Shown here piece after piece: positions 10,952-20,910 of a stretch of 62,987 nucleotides of DNA. The notes under the pieces were generated by a model. It worked only from the letters and a program-made list of their open reading frames with translations, ran no database searches and was not told where the DNA came from. Source of the stretch: Chara braunii (Eukaryota; Streptophyta; Charophyceae; Charales; Characeae). The stretch spans positions 909,808 through 972,794 of the forward strand of contig BFEA01000212.1 of NCBI GenBank assembly GCA_003427395.1. Reading direction: 5' to 3'. The translations under genes were made by a program, and so were the position numbers. How positions within the stretch are numbered: position 1 is the stretch's first letter; each line of letters opens with the position of its first letter.

Positions 10952-11900
10952 ATGAAGTTATATCATAAGTCTGACTCTGACTCTACTCCGTCTTTCTGTT
11001 GTATGAGTTACCCAACTTTCCGATCAATGATAGTAAAGAAGAACTTGTATCAGGAGGTGATGATGGTACTTGTCAAGCGAGTAGGTGAGTGTTCCTCATC
11101 TTATCCACCTTCTATTGAAAAACTTCTTGATGAGTACAAGGACTTGCAGTCTGAACCGACGGGAATTACTGAGCGTGCTATTAAGCACACTATTGAGATC
11201 ATTCCCGAAAGCAAGATTCCCAAGGGTCCCGTCTACTGAATGTCTCCTAGGGAACTTGAGGAACTCCGAAAGCAGCTGCAAGAACTTACTGATAAAGAAT
11301 GGATTCGCCCTAGCTCATCTCCTTATGGTGCACCTGTCGTATTCGTGCCCAAAAAGGAAGGTGAATTGCGTCTTTGTATAAATTATCGTGGGCTGAATTC
11401 TGTCACTGTCAAAAATGCGAAACCTTTTCCGCGAATTGACGATCTATTGGATCAATTACAGGGATGTAGATACTTTAGCAAGATTGATATTAAGTCAGGG
11501 TACCACTAGATCAAGGTGGCTCATGAGGATCAACATAAGACGACATTCCGAACTAGGTATGGTCACTACGAGTTTGTGGTTATGCCATTCGGTTTGACCA
11601 ATGCACCTGCGACCTTCCAAAGGTCCATGAACGAGATGTTTCAACAATGACTGGATCAATTCGTAGTAGTCTATCTTGATGATATTTTAGTGTATATGAA
11701 GATACTGGAAGATCACGAGAAACATCTACGAATGGTATTGCAAAAGTTGCGCGAGGGCAACTTCAAACTGAATCCGAAGAAGTCCGAGTTCGCTAAGCCT
11801 GAAGTCTTGTACTTAGGGCATATGGTAAACGAGGAGGACTAAGGCCTGAAGAAAAGAAGATTACAGCAATTAAAGATTGACCACAACCTAAGACTATAAC
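10952..11900 (+). pseudogene. Reverse transcriptase of Ty3 element A
   Basis: Fingers and palm motifs are clear: the E-L-R-K-Q-L region, W-I-R-P-S-S-S-P-Y, the F-V-P-K-K motif, Y-R-G-L-N and the catalytic Y-L-D-D at 11672-11683. Stops fall at 11237 (TGA), 11507 (TAG), 11648 (TGA) and 11878 (TGA), with a 1-2 base frameshift near 11836. Each stop replaces a codon that is Arg, Gln or Trp in the relatives, consistent with transitions. The catalytic aspartates survive, but the enzyme cannot be made in one piece. Confidence 0.85.
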
Positions 11901-12480
11901 TGAACTGAGATCTTTCATAGGACTTGCTAGCTACTATAGAAAGTTCGTCAGAAACTTCTCCTTGATAGCTGCTCCTATGAGAAGATTACTGAAAAAAGGA
12001 AAACCCTTGGTTATGGGACAAAGATTGTGAGTCGTCATTCAGAAAGTTAAAACATACTCTTACTCACTACCCTGTCCTAAAGATTGTTGATCCTTCTCTT
12101 CCTTTCATAGTCACAACTGGCGCAAGTTAGTATGGGATTGGGGTTGTGTTACAACAAGATGACGGTAAAGGCTATAGACCTATTGAGTTTATGTCCAGAA
12201 GACTTCCGTCAAAAAAAGTGGCCAATTCCACATATGAAAGGGAACTGTATGCCTTAGTAGTTGCACCAGATACCTGGAAGCACTACCTGTTGGGAAAGGA
12301 TTTCATTGTCTGTTCTGACCACTTTACGTTGAAGTGGATCAAGACTCAGCCTAAGCTCTCCGACAAGTTGGTAAGGTGGTCTGCATTCCTTAATACATTT
12401 GACTTTGAGGTGAAAACCATCAAAGGTAAGTCTAACGTGGTTACGGATGCTTTGTCCAGGCGTGCAAATTTCTTTGGAAT
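11900..12480 (+). pseudogene. RNase H domain of Ty3 element A
   Basis: The connection region ([11 protein letters not shown]) leads to an RNase H domain of the Ty3 type. The usual T-T-D-A-S-Q-Y-G motif reads T-T-G-A-S-stop-Y-G here (TAG at 12128-12130), so the first catalytic Asp is replaced by Gly and the next Gln by a stop. One extra base near 12003 shifts the frame. The V-V-T-D-A-L-S-R-R end motif is present. Confidence 0.8.
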
Positions 12481-13620
12481 TATTGTCTCTTATCTCGATA
12501 TTGGAAATGAACTGAAAGAACAGATTCGTCAGGGTTATGAGAGTGATCCTATTTGGAGTCCTATCATTGGAACTCTACGAAATAACCCTGAATTAGTTCC
12601 AGAATGTCGAATGACTGATGACTTACTCTTCTTGTTAGATAAAACCGAAGAATGAATGTGTGTTCCTCACTTAGAATCAATTAAGAGCTTAATCATGGGG
12701 GAATGTCATGATGCGGAAGGCCACTTTGGTTTTAAGAAGACGTACGCCGATGTACGTGAACGCTCTGAATGGAAAGGAATGAAGGAAGATGTACTAACGT
12801 ATGTGTGGACTTGTCTTGTCTGTCAGAGTAACACGCCCTCACATGAGAATCCGATGGGACTATTGAGATAACTGCCAATTCCAAGTGAGCCCGGTGAGTC
12901 AATTTCCATTGACTTTATGAGTCTCACTAAAAGTCGAAATGACAACAGTCAGGTAATGGTCATTGTCGATAGATTCTCTAAGTCTGCTATGTTCATTACT
13001 TTGCCTGCTGAAGCTAGAACCGAACTCGTCATTCAAAAGTTTCAAATGCGATGGGTCTCCGAGTATGGATTTCCCAAAACCATCGTATCAGATAGAGATG
13101 TTCGGTTCACCATTCTACAATGGCCAAAGTTGATGGAAGTCTATGGAACCAGGTTGACCATGTGGTCAGGAAGACATCCTGAAACGAATGGCCAAACTGA
13201 ACAAATGAATCGTCTTTGTCAACAACTTTTGCGAATGTTTGTTCGACCTGATCGGATCGATTGGGATGAGAACCTACCTAAAATTGCTAGTGCTTATAAT
13301 AACAGTATCCATACTATTACAAGTAGAACGCCTAACGCACTATATAAAGGATGGAAGCCTAGGCGTCCCATCGATGCATTAACAAGGGACCAAATACAAA
13401 GGTTACCCCCAGGTACGCGTGAATTTGCAATTTTGTATGAAGAAGACATTAAGAAGGTGAAGGGAAACATACAGAAAGCCTAGTTGCAAATGATTGAACA
13501 AGCTAATAAACATCATCGTCTTTCACAATTCCGAGAAGGGGACTTTGTCTGTGTTAAGTCTAAAGAGTTTTCCTTGGAAGAAAACGTGTCTTAGAAACTA
13601 CTACATGTCTACTATGGGCC
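12481..13620 (+). pseudogene. Integrase of Ty3 element A
   Basis: The zinc-binding HHCC region lies about 12690-12840, followed by the catalytic core: S-I-D-F near 12910, S-D-R-D-V-R-F near 13090 and N-G-Q-T-E-Q-M-N near 13190, giving an intact D,D-35-E set. Stops at 12653 (TGA), 12869 (TAA), 13481 (TAG) and 13592 (TAG) split the reading frame into an HHCC piece, a 188-residue core piece and a C-terminal piece. Confidence 0.85.
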
Positions 13621-13972
13621 CTGGGAAGTTCTCAAAGTAGTTGGAGGAGAGGATGGACCTTCCTATCGTATAGATGTACCTCCACATCTCATGACATACC
13701 CTGTCTTTCACGCGTCTAAACTGCTACCCTATGTAGAAATTGACAACTTTCCGCATAGACCATCTCCATTTCCACCCTCTATGAGTGGAGGCTTTGAAGT
13801 TGAAAGGATATTGGAACATGGCTATTTTTCTGCAGGTGGCAGAGGACCTCAGAAGCAGTACAAGGTAAAGTTCAAGTCCCAACCCCCATCTGAAGCCAGA
13901 TGGTTTAGTAGGAAAGAACTCCTACCCGCTGCTTTTGATATTGTTGCTGCATATGAGCGTGGGTTAACTTAG
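13621..13972 (+). pseudogene. Integrase C-terminal and chromodomain-like tail (element A)
   Basis: The Y-Y-G-P-W-E-V-L motif and F-H-A-S-K-L-L-P motif are followed by a degenerate chromodomain of roughly 60 residues (F-E-V-E-R-I-L-E, then Q-Y-K-V-K-F and R-W-F). In chromoviruses this tail directs insertion to particular chromatin. The same tail architecture occurs in elements B, C and D. Confidence 0.75.
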
Positions 13973-15550
13973 AATTAATGAATTTTCTGGGATGAAACTC
14001 GAAAATCGGGTCGGCAGGAACGCAATAACCCATGCCATATGTCTCGTGGAAACTGAGGGTCTCAGAGGGTACTTGGCCTCCCTCAGCCCAGGCCGAACAA
14101 AAGCAAAAAGGCCCTACACGAATTCAGGGCCTGGGCGTGTGACAGTTGACTCAACTGTCGGTCCACCCAACAGTCAAAGTCCAAAGGTACCTAGCCCATG
14201 CCGCTGGTCAAGCACACACATTTGTTTGTATGCAGGTACCCAAACAGCATCAGGTCCAAGGGAGAAGTCTGCAACTGTATCATCCGGGCCTTCAGATGGG
14301 AGTCAGTCTGGACGACTGAGGAAAGAGGACCGAGGTCGGACAGCCTCAACATCTGTTACTCAAGGCTGGCCTCAAGAGAGTCAAGCATTCAGTCTTGCTA
14401 TGCTGCTTTGACGCTGGCTCGACTTTGACACGACGCTGGCTTCATGCTGGCTGTGCACCAGCCTTGCAGACGACGGCACGAGGTGGAGGCAGCATGCCGG
14501 CTCTTTTTCAGTGCGCCATGCCATGCTGATGTGGCGCTGCCTCTGGTCTATGTGGCATGCTAATGTGGCGCTGCCTCTGGTCTACGTGGCATACTGATGT
14601 AGCACTGCTACTGGTCTACATTGATGATGTGGCTATTGCCACCTGTTTCGATAATTGACGTGGGATTGTCCACGCTGTCTACATGAGGTGACTGGTTGCA
14701 AGGAAGGAGGAAGATCGGGATCTGTGGTTGAGGGAGAACGGGTACTCACCTGGGTTTGAAGTCGATACTGGAATCTGCAATGTCTTCATGGTCTTCGTGG
14801 GATTGAGTGCCACGTGGCACTTCCGTGTGTGATCAGGAATATACTTATTATCTTTGTTGATGTGAAGAGGGGAGAAGTCCGGAGAAGGAGAGGGTCCAGC
14901 AGGGATTATTGTGTGATTCTTCATCTTCTCCTTTGTCTGTTCCCCCTCCACTCTCTTCCATTGATGATAATGAGATACTGTTTGATATATTTCTTCACAA
15001 ATTGGAGACTGTGCTGCAGATACTGACTCTACAGGTATTTGACGACTTCTGAGTATCTGTTAGACCTGGTTCATTACAGAAGTGCCCTCGGAGGCAAAAC
15101 TCCCGAATTTGTGATTTCATGGAATTCAGTCGGTACTGTGCGCGTTCACGAAACTGTGCAGTGCACTGTTGTGGAGGAGCATCGACGAAGAAGGCGGCCA
15201 TAGCTAGGGAATGGGAAGATTGTGCTGTCCGCGTGTTGTTGTTGACCTCTGTTCTTCTTGTTGGTAGGATATGCCGCTGTGCCGGGCACTTGCAGTGAAA
15301 TACGTTGGTAGGGCGGAGACTCGGAGAGTGAGAGTACGAAGAGGAGGGTTGCTTCGATGTTCAGGGAGATATCCTGTGTGCGTTTGGGTGTGACTTCCAT
15401 ATCTGCACGCTTACATGGACATTGATGATGCGTGAGTGAAAGTCTCCTTACGAGAGGCGGTTAACGGAGGCCGTAATTTTCAGACAACTTGTCATGCCAT
15501 TTATAACAAAATCCAAGGGTCATTTTAACCAAACTTGCCAGCAAGTCATA
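13973..15550. other. Non-coding flank downstream of element A
   Basis: No supported gene. Frames of 60-139 codons have no recognisable motif. The region may include the 3' untranslated part or LTR remains of element A, but no matching partner sequence was found in the window. Confidence 0.5.
14522..14623. repeat. 34-bp tandem repeat, three units
   Basis: Units start at 14522, 14556 and 14590 and centre on GATGTGGCGCTGCCTCTGG. The third unit is more diverged. A similar GATGTGGCGCTAC phrase occurs in both LTRs of element D. Confidence 0.85.
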
Positions 15551-17385
15551 GAGTAGAGACGCAACAACCTTGAACCAAAACAAAAAACAGGCAAAAAAAA
15601 GAAAACAAAAAAAAAGACGTAAAATTTGACCCCCATACCCTAATTTCAGTTTTGGACCTGTTAGTCAGGAGCTGAAACTGGGGGTCCCCGTTAACCACGT
15701 GTGGGTCGTTGGGGTGATGTGCGGACAGGTAGGTAGTCGAGTAAGCTGGCAGGCAAGGACTGCGCATGATTGAGGGATTGATTGATGGGTTGTTTGGTTG
15801 GTTGGTGGGTTGATTAATATGCAGTGACCCGCACAATCGCCGTCTGAGAATTCTGCATTTTGCTGAGGAACCGCTGTCTTTTTTATCTGGTTTCTGAGAG
15901 TCTGTTCTGTTGTGTTTTGCTGTGTTTCCTATGAATTTGTGCCGTGTGCTTGCCTCAGTCCAAGTCTGCGTCCGTGTGCTAACTATGTTGGTCGTACTGT
16001 GTGGTACATAGTAGAGCTTGCTAGAGGTCAGTAAAGATTTTACGGCAAGTTGGCTGGGGCTGGAAGGGGCCGGTAGTCGTCCAGTAGGTAATTATGGTCC
16101 AGGGCCTGAATGCTGGGCGGTATGATTCTAGGTTCAGGGTCTGTAGGTAAATGTCAATCTGCAATGATGTTCCCGCCGAAAGCCAGAACACCTGGTAGGC
16201 CCAGCGCAATCAAGGGAGGGCTACCAGAGGCAGGTAGGGCCTGCCAAAAGGTACTGTAGGTTGGCCGAAAGCTACTGCCCGGACAGCTGAGAGTATATCA
16301 TTCAATGCAACGGGCAGTTGAGGTCTCTTGGAAAGCAGCCAATCTGCTAGCCAGAGGGAGAGGCTGGCGGAGCACCTGGAGCTGCAGGTAGAGGTTGAGG
16401 GTGAAGAAGAAGACCTTCGTGGCTATGGAGCAGTAGGGAGATGTCAGAGAATCCCTAGGCTATGGAGGCGGAGGGAGAAGACCTTTGAGCCGGGGTAGAG
16501 GTGGAAGGAGGGAGGAGGTGTGAAGTGCCCCAGAATCTCGATACCCATGTTTGGAAGCTTATCTATAGTATTCATCAACGTATGGCTAAATATGGCTATC
16601 TCGTATCCTTGCAAGAACAATGAAAAGTTGTTACGGAACCTCTCTTTTGTAATGTAATAAGTGGGGTATGGTGGACTTACATCTTCATCTTCCTGATTGG
16701 CACGCATCAAGAAGTCTCCTGCTGCAGTACCAGTTGGACATGGACTTCATCCGGAGAGAACAGGCATGCGAGTAAATGAGAGGAGAAGGCCTGTGACTAC
16801 TTGAGTTGTCTGTTGAACATCCAAGGTAGCTCAGGACGTACCGCTATAGCCAGTAGCCATACCAAGTAGGGGAGAGAGGTGAAGTGAGCTAAAGGAGAGC
16901 TCTTTCAAGTTTGGCAGTATTGGTTTCAACTGGACATCGGTTCTTGTTGTTGTTGTCATTTGTTATTAATGAAGTGTTGGAGCTGATGATGATGGAGCAA
17001 TGATGGTGGCGAGATATGGAGGGTGAGGGCGTTGGTTCCGACTTTTTTTTCTTCTTCTGCTTTCCTCCATTCATCTTCTTTCTTAGACTTGTTCTTCTTC
17101 TATTTTCAGTTGTGATGAATGGTATTGTTTGAGCAGGATCATAGCAAACAGATTGTGTGATTGGTATTTGACTGCTAGATTGATTGGTTGGTAGAATGGT
17201 TAATAGAGTGATAAGACAGAAATCGGGGTCGTGGATTCCAGCTTCAAACTTAGTGCGGAAAGGCCCTAACGCCCTCAGATGCCCGGGTGCCGACCACCAA
17301 ACAGAAAGTTCTCATTCTGCCTTAGTACCCGATTTGTCCTCAGGCTGAATTTCAACCCATGTCTTTGCCATGAACTAGCGATGTC
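15551..17385. other. Unassigned region with possible ancient LTR relative
   Basis: An A-rich run (about 15580-15612) and a degenerate GATT/GGTT tract (about 15765-15815) lead into 15840-16440. There, phrases such as CTGCAATGATGTT followed by CCGAAAG recall the LTR of element E (41157-42392). Similarity is weak and I could not draw boundaries. No coding evidence. Confidence 0.35.
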
Positions 17386-17470
17386 CTTGTAGCTCAATTG
17401 GATAGAGCACCAAACTTTGGATTTAAGGTTTGAGAGCACCACCTTAACAAGAGCTGGCGAGTCGAGTCCA
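17386..17470 (+). other. Eroded tRNA-like sequence
   Basis: TAGCTCAATTGGATAGAGC reproduces a tRNA D arm and A box. A 5-bp CCAAA arm follows, with a 7-base loop whose centre reads TTG, but the 3' side of that stem is not complementary. A B-box-like GAGTCGAGTCC lies about 55 bp downstream of the A box, farther than normal unless an intron or insertion is present. No acceptor stem closes. This is a pseudogene or a SINE head at best. Confidence 0.35.
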
Positions 17471-17624
17471 GAACTCTCGGAGATATTTACTGGTAAGGCC
17501 CGACCCACCTCGCTGCTTTCGACAAAACGGCTCACAGTCGAGCCAATCCCTTCTGGAAAGTGTTGGTTGCCCGACTGCTTGTCATAGAAGAATCATGTGA
17601 AGGGGACAGGGACATGCTTGGAGA

Positions 17625-17625
17625 C

Positions 17626-17677
<52 letters not shown>

Positions 17678-17721
17678 GGATAGATAGATAGATAGATAGA
17701 TTTGTGACGATATATATATAT
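17625..17721. repeat. (GATA)n tract followed by (TA)n
   Basis: GATA repeats run to about 17700, with one GGATA interruption. A short TATATA stretch follows at 17710-17721, immediately before the hammerhead-like core. Confidence 0.95.
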
Positions 17722-17837
17722 ATAGCCTCCTGATGAGTCGGTGAAACTCCGACGAAACAGTTTGTCACAGCCCCTCGTTTGTTGTCCTCTTCTCTCTCTC
17801 TGCCTACGGTTTACCGGGCAGTTCTATTTGTGACGAT
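17700..17837. repeat. Start of a possible 126-bp tandem unit
   Basis: ATTTGTGACGAT occurs at 17700-17711 and again at 17826-17837, directly before the N gap. The first copy is followed by the hammerhead-like core; whatever followed the second copy is lost in the gap. Confidence 0.5.
17728..17764 (+). ncRNA. Hammerhead ribozyme-like core
   Basis: CTGATGA (17728-17734) is followed by a perfect 5-bp stem II (GTCGG 17735-17739 with CCGAC 17747-17751, 7-base loop), then GAAA (17752-17755). C-AGTTT-GTC (17756-17764) could give a two-base-pair stem III and a GUC cleavage triplet. These are the invariant parts of a hammerhead. Minimal type I hammerheads with tiny stem III are known from Penelope-like retroelements, which also often lie in short tandem repeats. 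I could not find a convincing stem I: the base before CTGATGA does not pair with the base after GTC, although TGTGAC (17703-17708) and GTCACA (17762-17767) are complementary. Activity is unproven. Confidence 0.55.
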
Positions 17838-17861
17838 NNNNNNNNNNNNNNNNNNNNNNNN
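17838..17861. other. Assembly gap (24 N)
   Basis: Unknown bases between the repeated ATTTGTGACGAT and a long (GA)n tract. The true length is unknown. Confidence 0.99.

Positions 17862-17920
<59 letters not shown>
17862..17920. repeat. (GA)n microsatellite
   Basis: Nearly pure GA dinucleotides with one GAAA interruption. Confidence 0.97.
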
Positions 17921-17921
<1 letters not shown>

Positions 17922-18334
17922 TGGTGGGCACCATGATGGAACTTCTCCTGTGGGCTTGGGCGAGTGCCAAGCGTTGCACGTTAAGAAGAGAATCGAAGAG
18001 GAGACTTACCTGGGTTGTCTTTGGAATCGGGCCTTCAGTGATTATTAGTCCATGAAAGCAGCATTCTGCTGAACAGCATTTCGGGAAAAGTGGTGATAAA
18101 CTAGGCTAGTGATAGGCTTGCGGTAGGGTTGGTGTGATCACATTGGCTGGTTGTGGTTGTATGGTGGTGGAGGAATGAAGAGGTAGTGTTTTCTTCATCA
18201 AAGTGTTGTTATTATTTTGAGCAATTGTGATCACAACATTGTCATGTCTGCCGTTGCTTTGTGATTTGAGTTAACACTCCTCAATTTGTACACAATGCTG
18301 TCATGATTTGGTGATTCATCTTGTGGTTCACTTG

Positions 18335-18461
18335 CAGATTGATTGATAGATTGATTGGTAGATTGGCTAGCTGGTTGATTGATTGATTGACCGACTGACT
18401 GACAGACGGACGGACGGACGGACGGACGGACGGACGGACGGACGGACGGACGGACGGACGG
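18335..18461. repeat. Tetranucleotide tract: GATT-like then (GACG)n
   Basis: Degenerate GATT/GACT units from about 18335 pass into about fourteen GACG units at 18405-18461. Confidence 0.95.
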
Positions 18462-19227
18462 ATGAACGAAAAGATCAGGGCCAGGTGCGTGCAGGTGAGC
18501 AAACCCTATGATGGAGAGTGCCCAACCATGTGGGCTAGGGGAAGATTGCAACAAAATTTGGTTCCAGTGTTGGGGAAAAATCTCAAAAGGCAGGGTGGAA
18601 TGACACATGGAGTGCCACATTGGCAGGGTTCAATTCGGGATCAAGCAGCTCTTACAAGCACAGTGGGAGGTTGTATTCGACTGGGAGGCCCTAAGGGCAT
18701 GCCTGTGATGTGGAGGCAGTTTGATCCTGTTCTCATATCGAGGGGCACCATAACAGTTTAGACCTCAGCAACTGCCATAGGTGGATGAATTGAGCGGACA
18801 TTCTGGCAAATCCGACCTCCCCCTGTGGTGGGGACCAGACCTGATTGGCACATCTGCCGTGAAGCTGTGGGATGTATATGCAGGGTAAGGCCCTTATGAC
18901 AGTACAGCCGTGTGAAGTCAAGATTCTAAATCATTTGAGCCCGTGGGTGTGTTGCACCTGGTCTGCAGCGAGCGCCACATATGTTTTAGTGGTGGGATCC
19001 AAAGCGTTGCTAATTTGGCATCACAACTCCACTCAAGAACTCACTTTCACTGAGGATAAGCCATTTCCAACGAGCAGTGACCCTCATTCCATACAGAACC
19101 TTCAAGCTGAGTGCTGTAGTCTACAAGCTCAGATCCAAGCTGGAACGCATGTTGTCAAGCAGGGTTGCTGGGGTCCATACGGGCCTGTAGATCTGATTCT
19201 CAACCGAGATATGGCTGACGGGCATAC

Positions 19228-19320
19228 AGATTCAGATGTGTAGGTTGTGGCGAGATACACATTCCGATGTGTAGGTCATGGACAGATGCAGATTCAAATG
19301 TGTAGGTTGAGAAAAGATTG
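19228..19320. repeat. 31-bp tandem repeat, three units
   Basis: Units containing ATGTGTAGG begin at 19228, 19259 and 19290, a constant period of 31 bp. Confidence 0.8.
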
Positions 19321-20670
19321 AGAGGAACAACCAAACCTAACAAACGTGAAGAGAAGGGGAGGGATAGAAACACAAACAAATTGAACAGAAGGGAAAAGAA
19401 AGTAGTCAGGCGCAAAAAGCTTGATGTGTGAGAAGACAAATTTAGAACATATTGTGACCAAAAAAAAGAAAAAAGCTTGCATGTGTGAATACAGTCATGA
19501 CTTGGATGTTCATACATGGATCAGTTTCTTGACTCCACGCTTCACAAGCTGAGGATGGGAGCAAGAAACTGCATGAGATTGAAATTCGCCAAATTGAATG
19601 CGGAACATATTGCATGAGAGTGAAAATTTCCAAATAGATTCCCTAATTTCCATTGGCCGAGGGCTGGGCTTGGTATTTGTGAGGAGTATGTAGCTTACAC
19701 ATTCCCTTAGTTTGGTGCTGAAGCTTGCTCAGCACTGGTTTTCTTTCTGCTAAACGAAAACAGAGTGTTCATTTCCTGGCCTTGGGCATTTGGCCATTTT
19801 ACAGCCTCGACGGCAGTCTGACTTGACGAAATTAGGTGATGCTCACCGCAATAGAATGGAGCTATGGTCAGAAGACTATGCTGTAACAGTATTACACAGT
19901 CGACCATATCCACCCTTTCTTTTCCTTTCCCTTGGCTTTGCTCCTACCTTTGACCTAAACCCTAAACCATTTGCCTTTGTTGAGAGAGTTTGTTGACCCC
20001 GACGATCACAATTGACTCTGGTTAAATGTAAGTGCAGTGGAAATTAGACTCGGAGAGGTGTTTGACCTCACCTGCTGGAAAAAATACCCTTCATTTCAAA
20101 CCAGCGAGGGGAGTCAGTCTCCTATGCCGTTGCACTGCCTTCTTTGGTTCTACCAAGTCATTCACCAAAATCTTCAATTTCTCATCTCCTCTGAGTCTGC
20201 CCAAGTCCACTTGCTCTTTTTTATCTGTCTCCCATAGGTGATCTCTCTTATCAACCTTCAACAGCGAATCTGCCAACATCGTCAACAATTCATCGTGCTT
20301 CGGCATTCCTGACCCATGTTGATGGATGAATGGGTGGATAGCATTATTTCCGGGGTGATGGGCAGAAAGTGGACACATAGATGGAGTGCAAGCCATGGAT
20401 GAATGTGTGGATGAACAATTGTGCATGTATTGGGAATGGATGAGTGGATTAGGTGTGGTTGATTAGCAGTGGTTCAAGGCATGGATCGGTGTGCAGAGGT
20501 TCACATTCTGGTTGCATGTTTAATCGAGTCAGTAAGCATGTGGAATCGTGTGGATGTCTGGATGCTTAGGTGGGTAAAGGAGTGGAAGGACAGATGGGAA
20601 GGTAGAATGATGTCTGAATGGAGGGTCAGATGGTTGGATGATTGGCGCATGGATGGTGGGATGGAACCTT

Positions 20671-20731
20671 GGATGGATGGATGGATGGATATGGATGGAT
20701 GGATGGATGGATATGGATGGATGGATGGATG
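20671..20731. repeat. (ATGG)n microsatellite
   Basis: ATGG repeats with two ATATGG interruptions lie about 25 bp upstream of the kinase exon, inside the presumed intron. Confidence 0.95.
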
Positions 20732-20753
20732 GGCATTGTTTGTTTCTTTGCAG

Positions 20754-20910
20754 TAATCCTCTTTCTTGGAGCTTGTACGAAGCCTCCTCACTTGTCCATG
20801 GTCACGGAGTACATGCATATGGGATCCCTTTACTATCTGATCCACACAAGCGGGCAAGGTCCGCGATTGAGCTGGAGACGAAGATTGAAGATGCTTCGTG
20901 ACATATGCAG
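20754..20910 (+). CDS. Internal exon of a plant Raf-like MAPKKK (protein kinase)
   Basis: A pyrimidine-rich tract ending in TTTGCAG (AG at 20752-20753) precedes the exon, and GTAACA follows it at 20911, so both splice sites fit. The 157-bp exon begins with the last two bases of a codon and ends with the first two of another. It encodes the kinase hinge and start of the C-lobe: [26 protein letters not shown], then L-S-W-R-R-R-L-K-M and R-D-I-C-R. This pattern is characteristic of plant Raf-like (CTR1/EDR1-related) kinases, which phosphorylate Ser/Thr on downstream targets in the cytosol. No glycine-rich loop, HRD or DFG exon was recognised nearby, so this is either a gene with very long introns or an isolated fragment. 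Confidence 0.8.

Larger units (their letters stand above)
9925..13990 (+). mobile_element. Ty3/gypsy element A, 5'-truncated and decayed
   Basis: The order is gag nucleocapsid, protease, reverse transcriptase, RNase H, integrase and chromodomain-like tail, typical of plant Ty3 elements. The gag N-terminus is missing; element sequence starts where homology to the upstream long repeat ends. At least ten in-frame stops and two or three frameshifts interrupt the polyprotein. I could not identify LTRs, PBS or target duplication, so the outer limits are only approximate. Confidence 0.85.
17921..20670. other. Unassigned, possibly intronic or intergenic region
   Basis: No recognisable protein. Since a kinase exon follows at 20754 on the plus strand, part of this may be intron or upstream gene sequence, but I could not recognise an N-lobe exon. 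Confidence 0.4.

Noticed and set aside
17532-17768. Minus-strand frame rich in Ile, Tyr, Leu and Ser
   Set aside because: Translation of the (GATA)n tract.
20471-20750. Overlapping frames rich in Trp, Met, Asp and Gly
   Set aside because: Translation of an (ATGG)n microsatellite.
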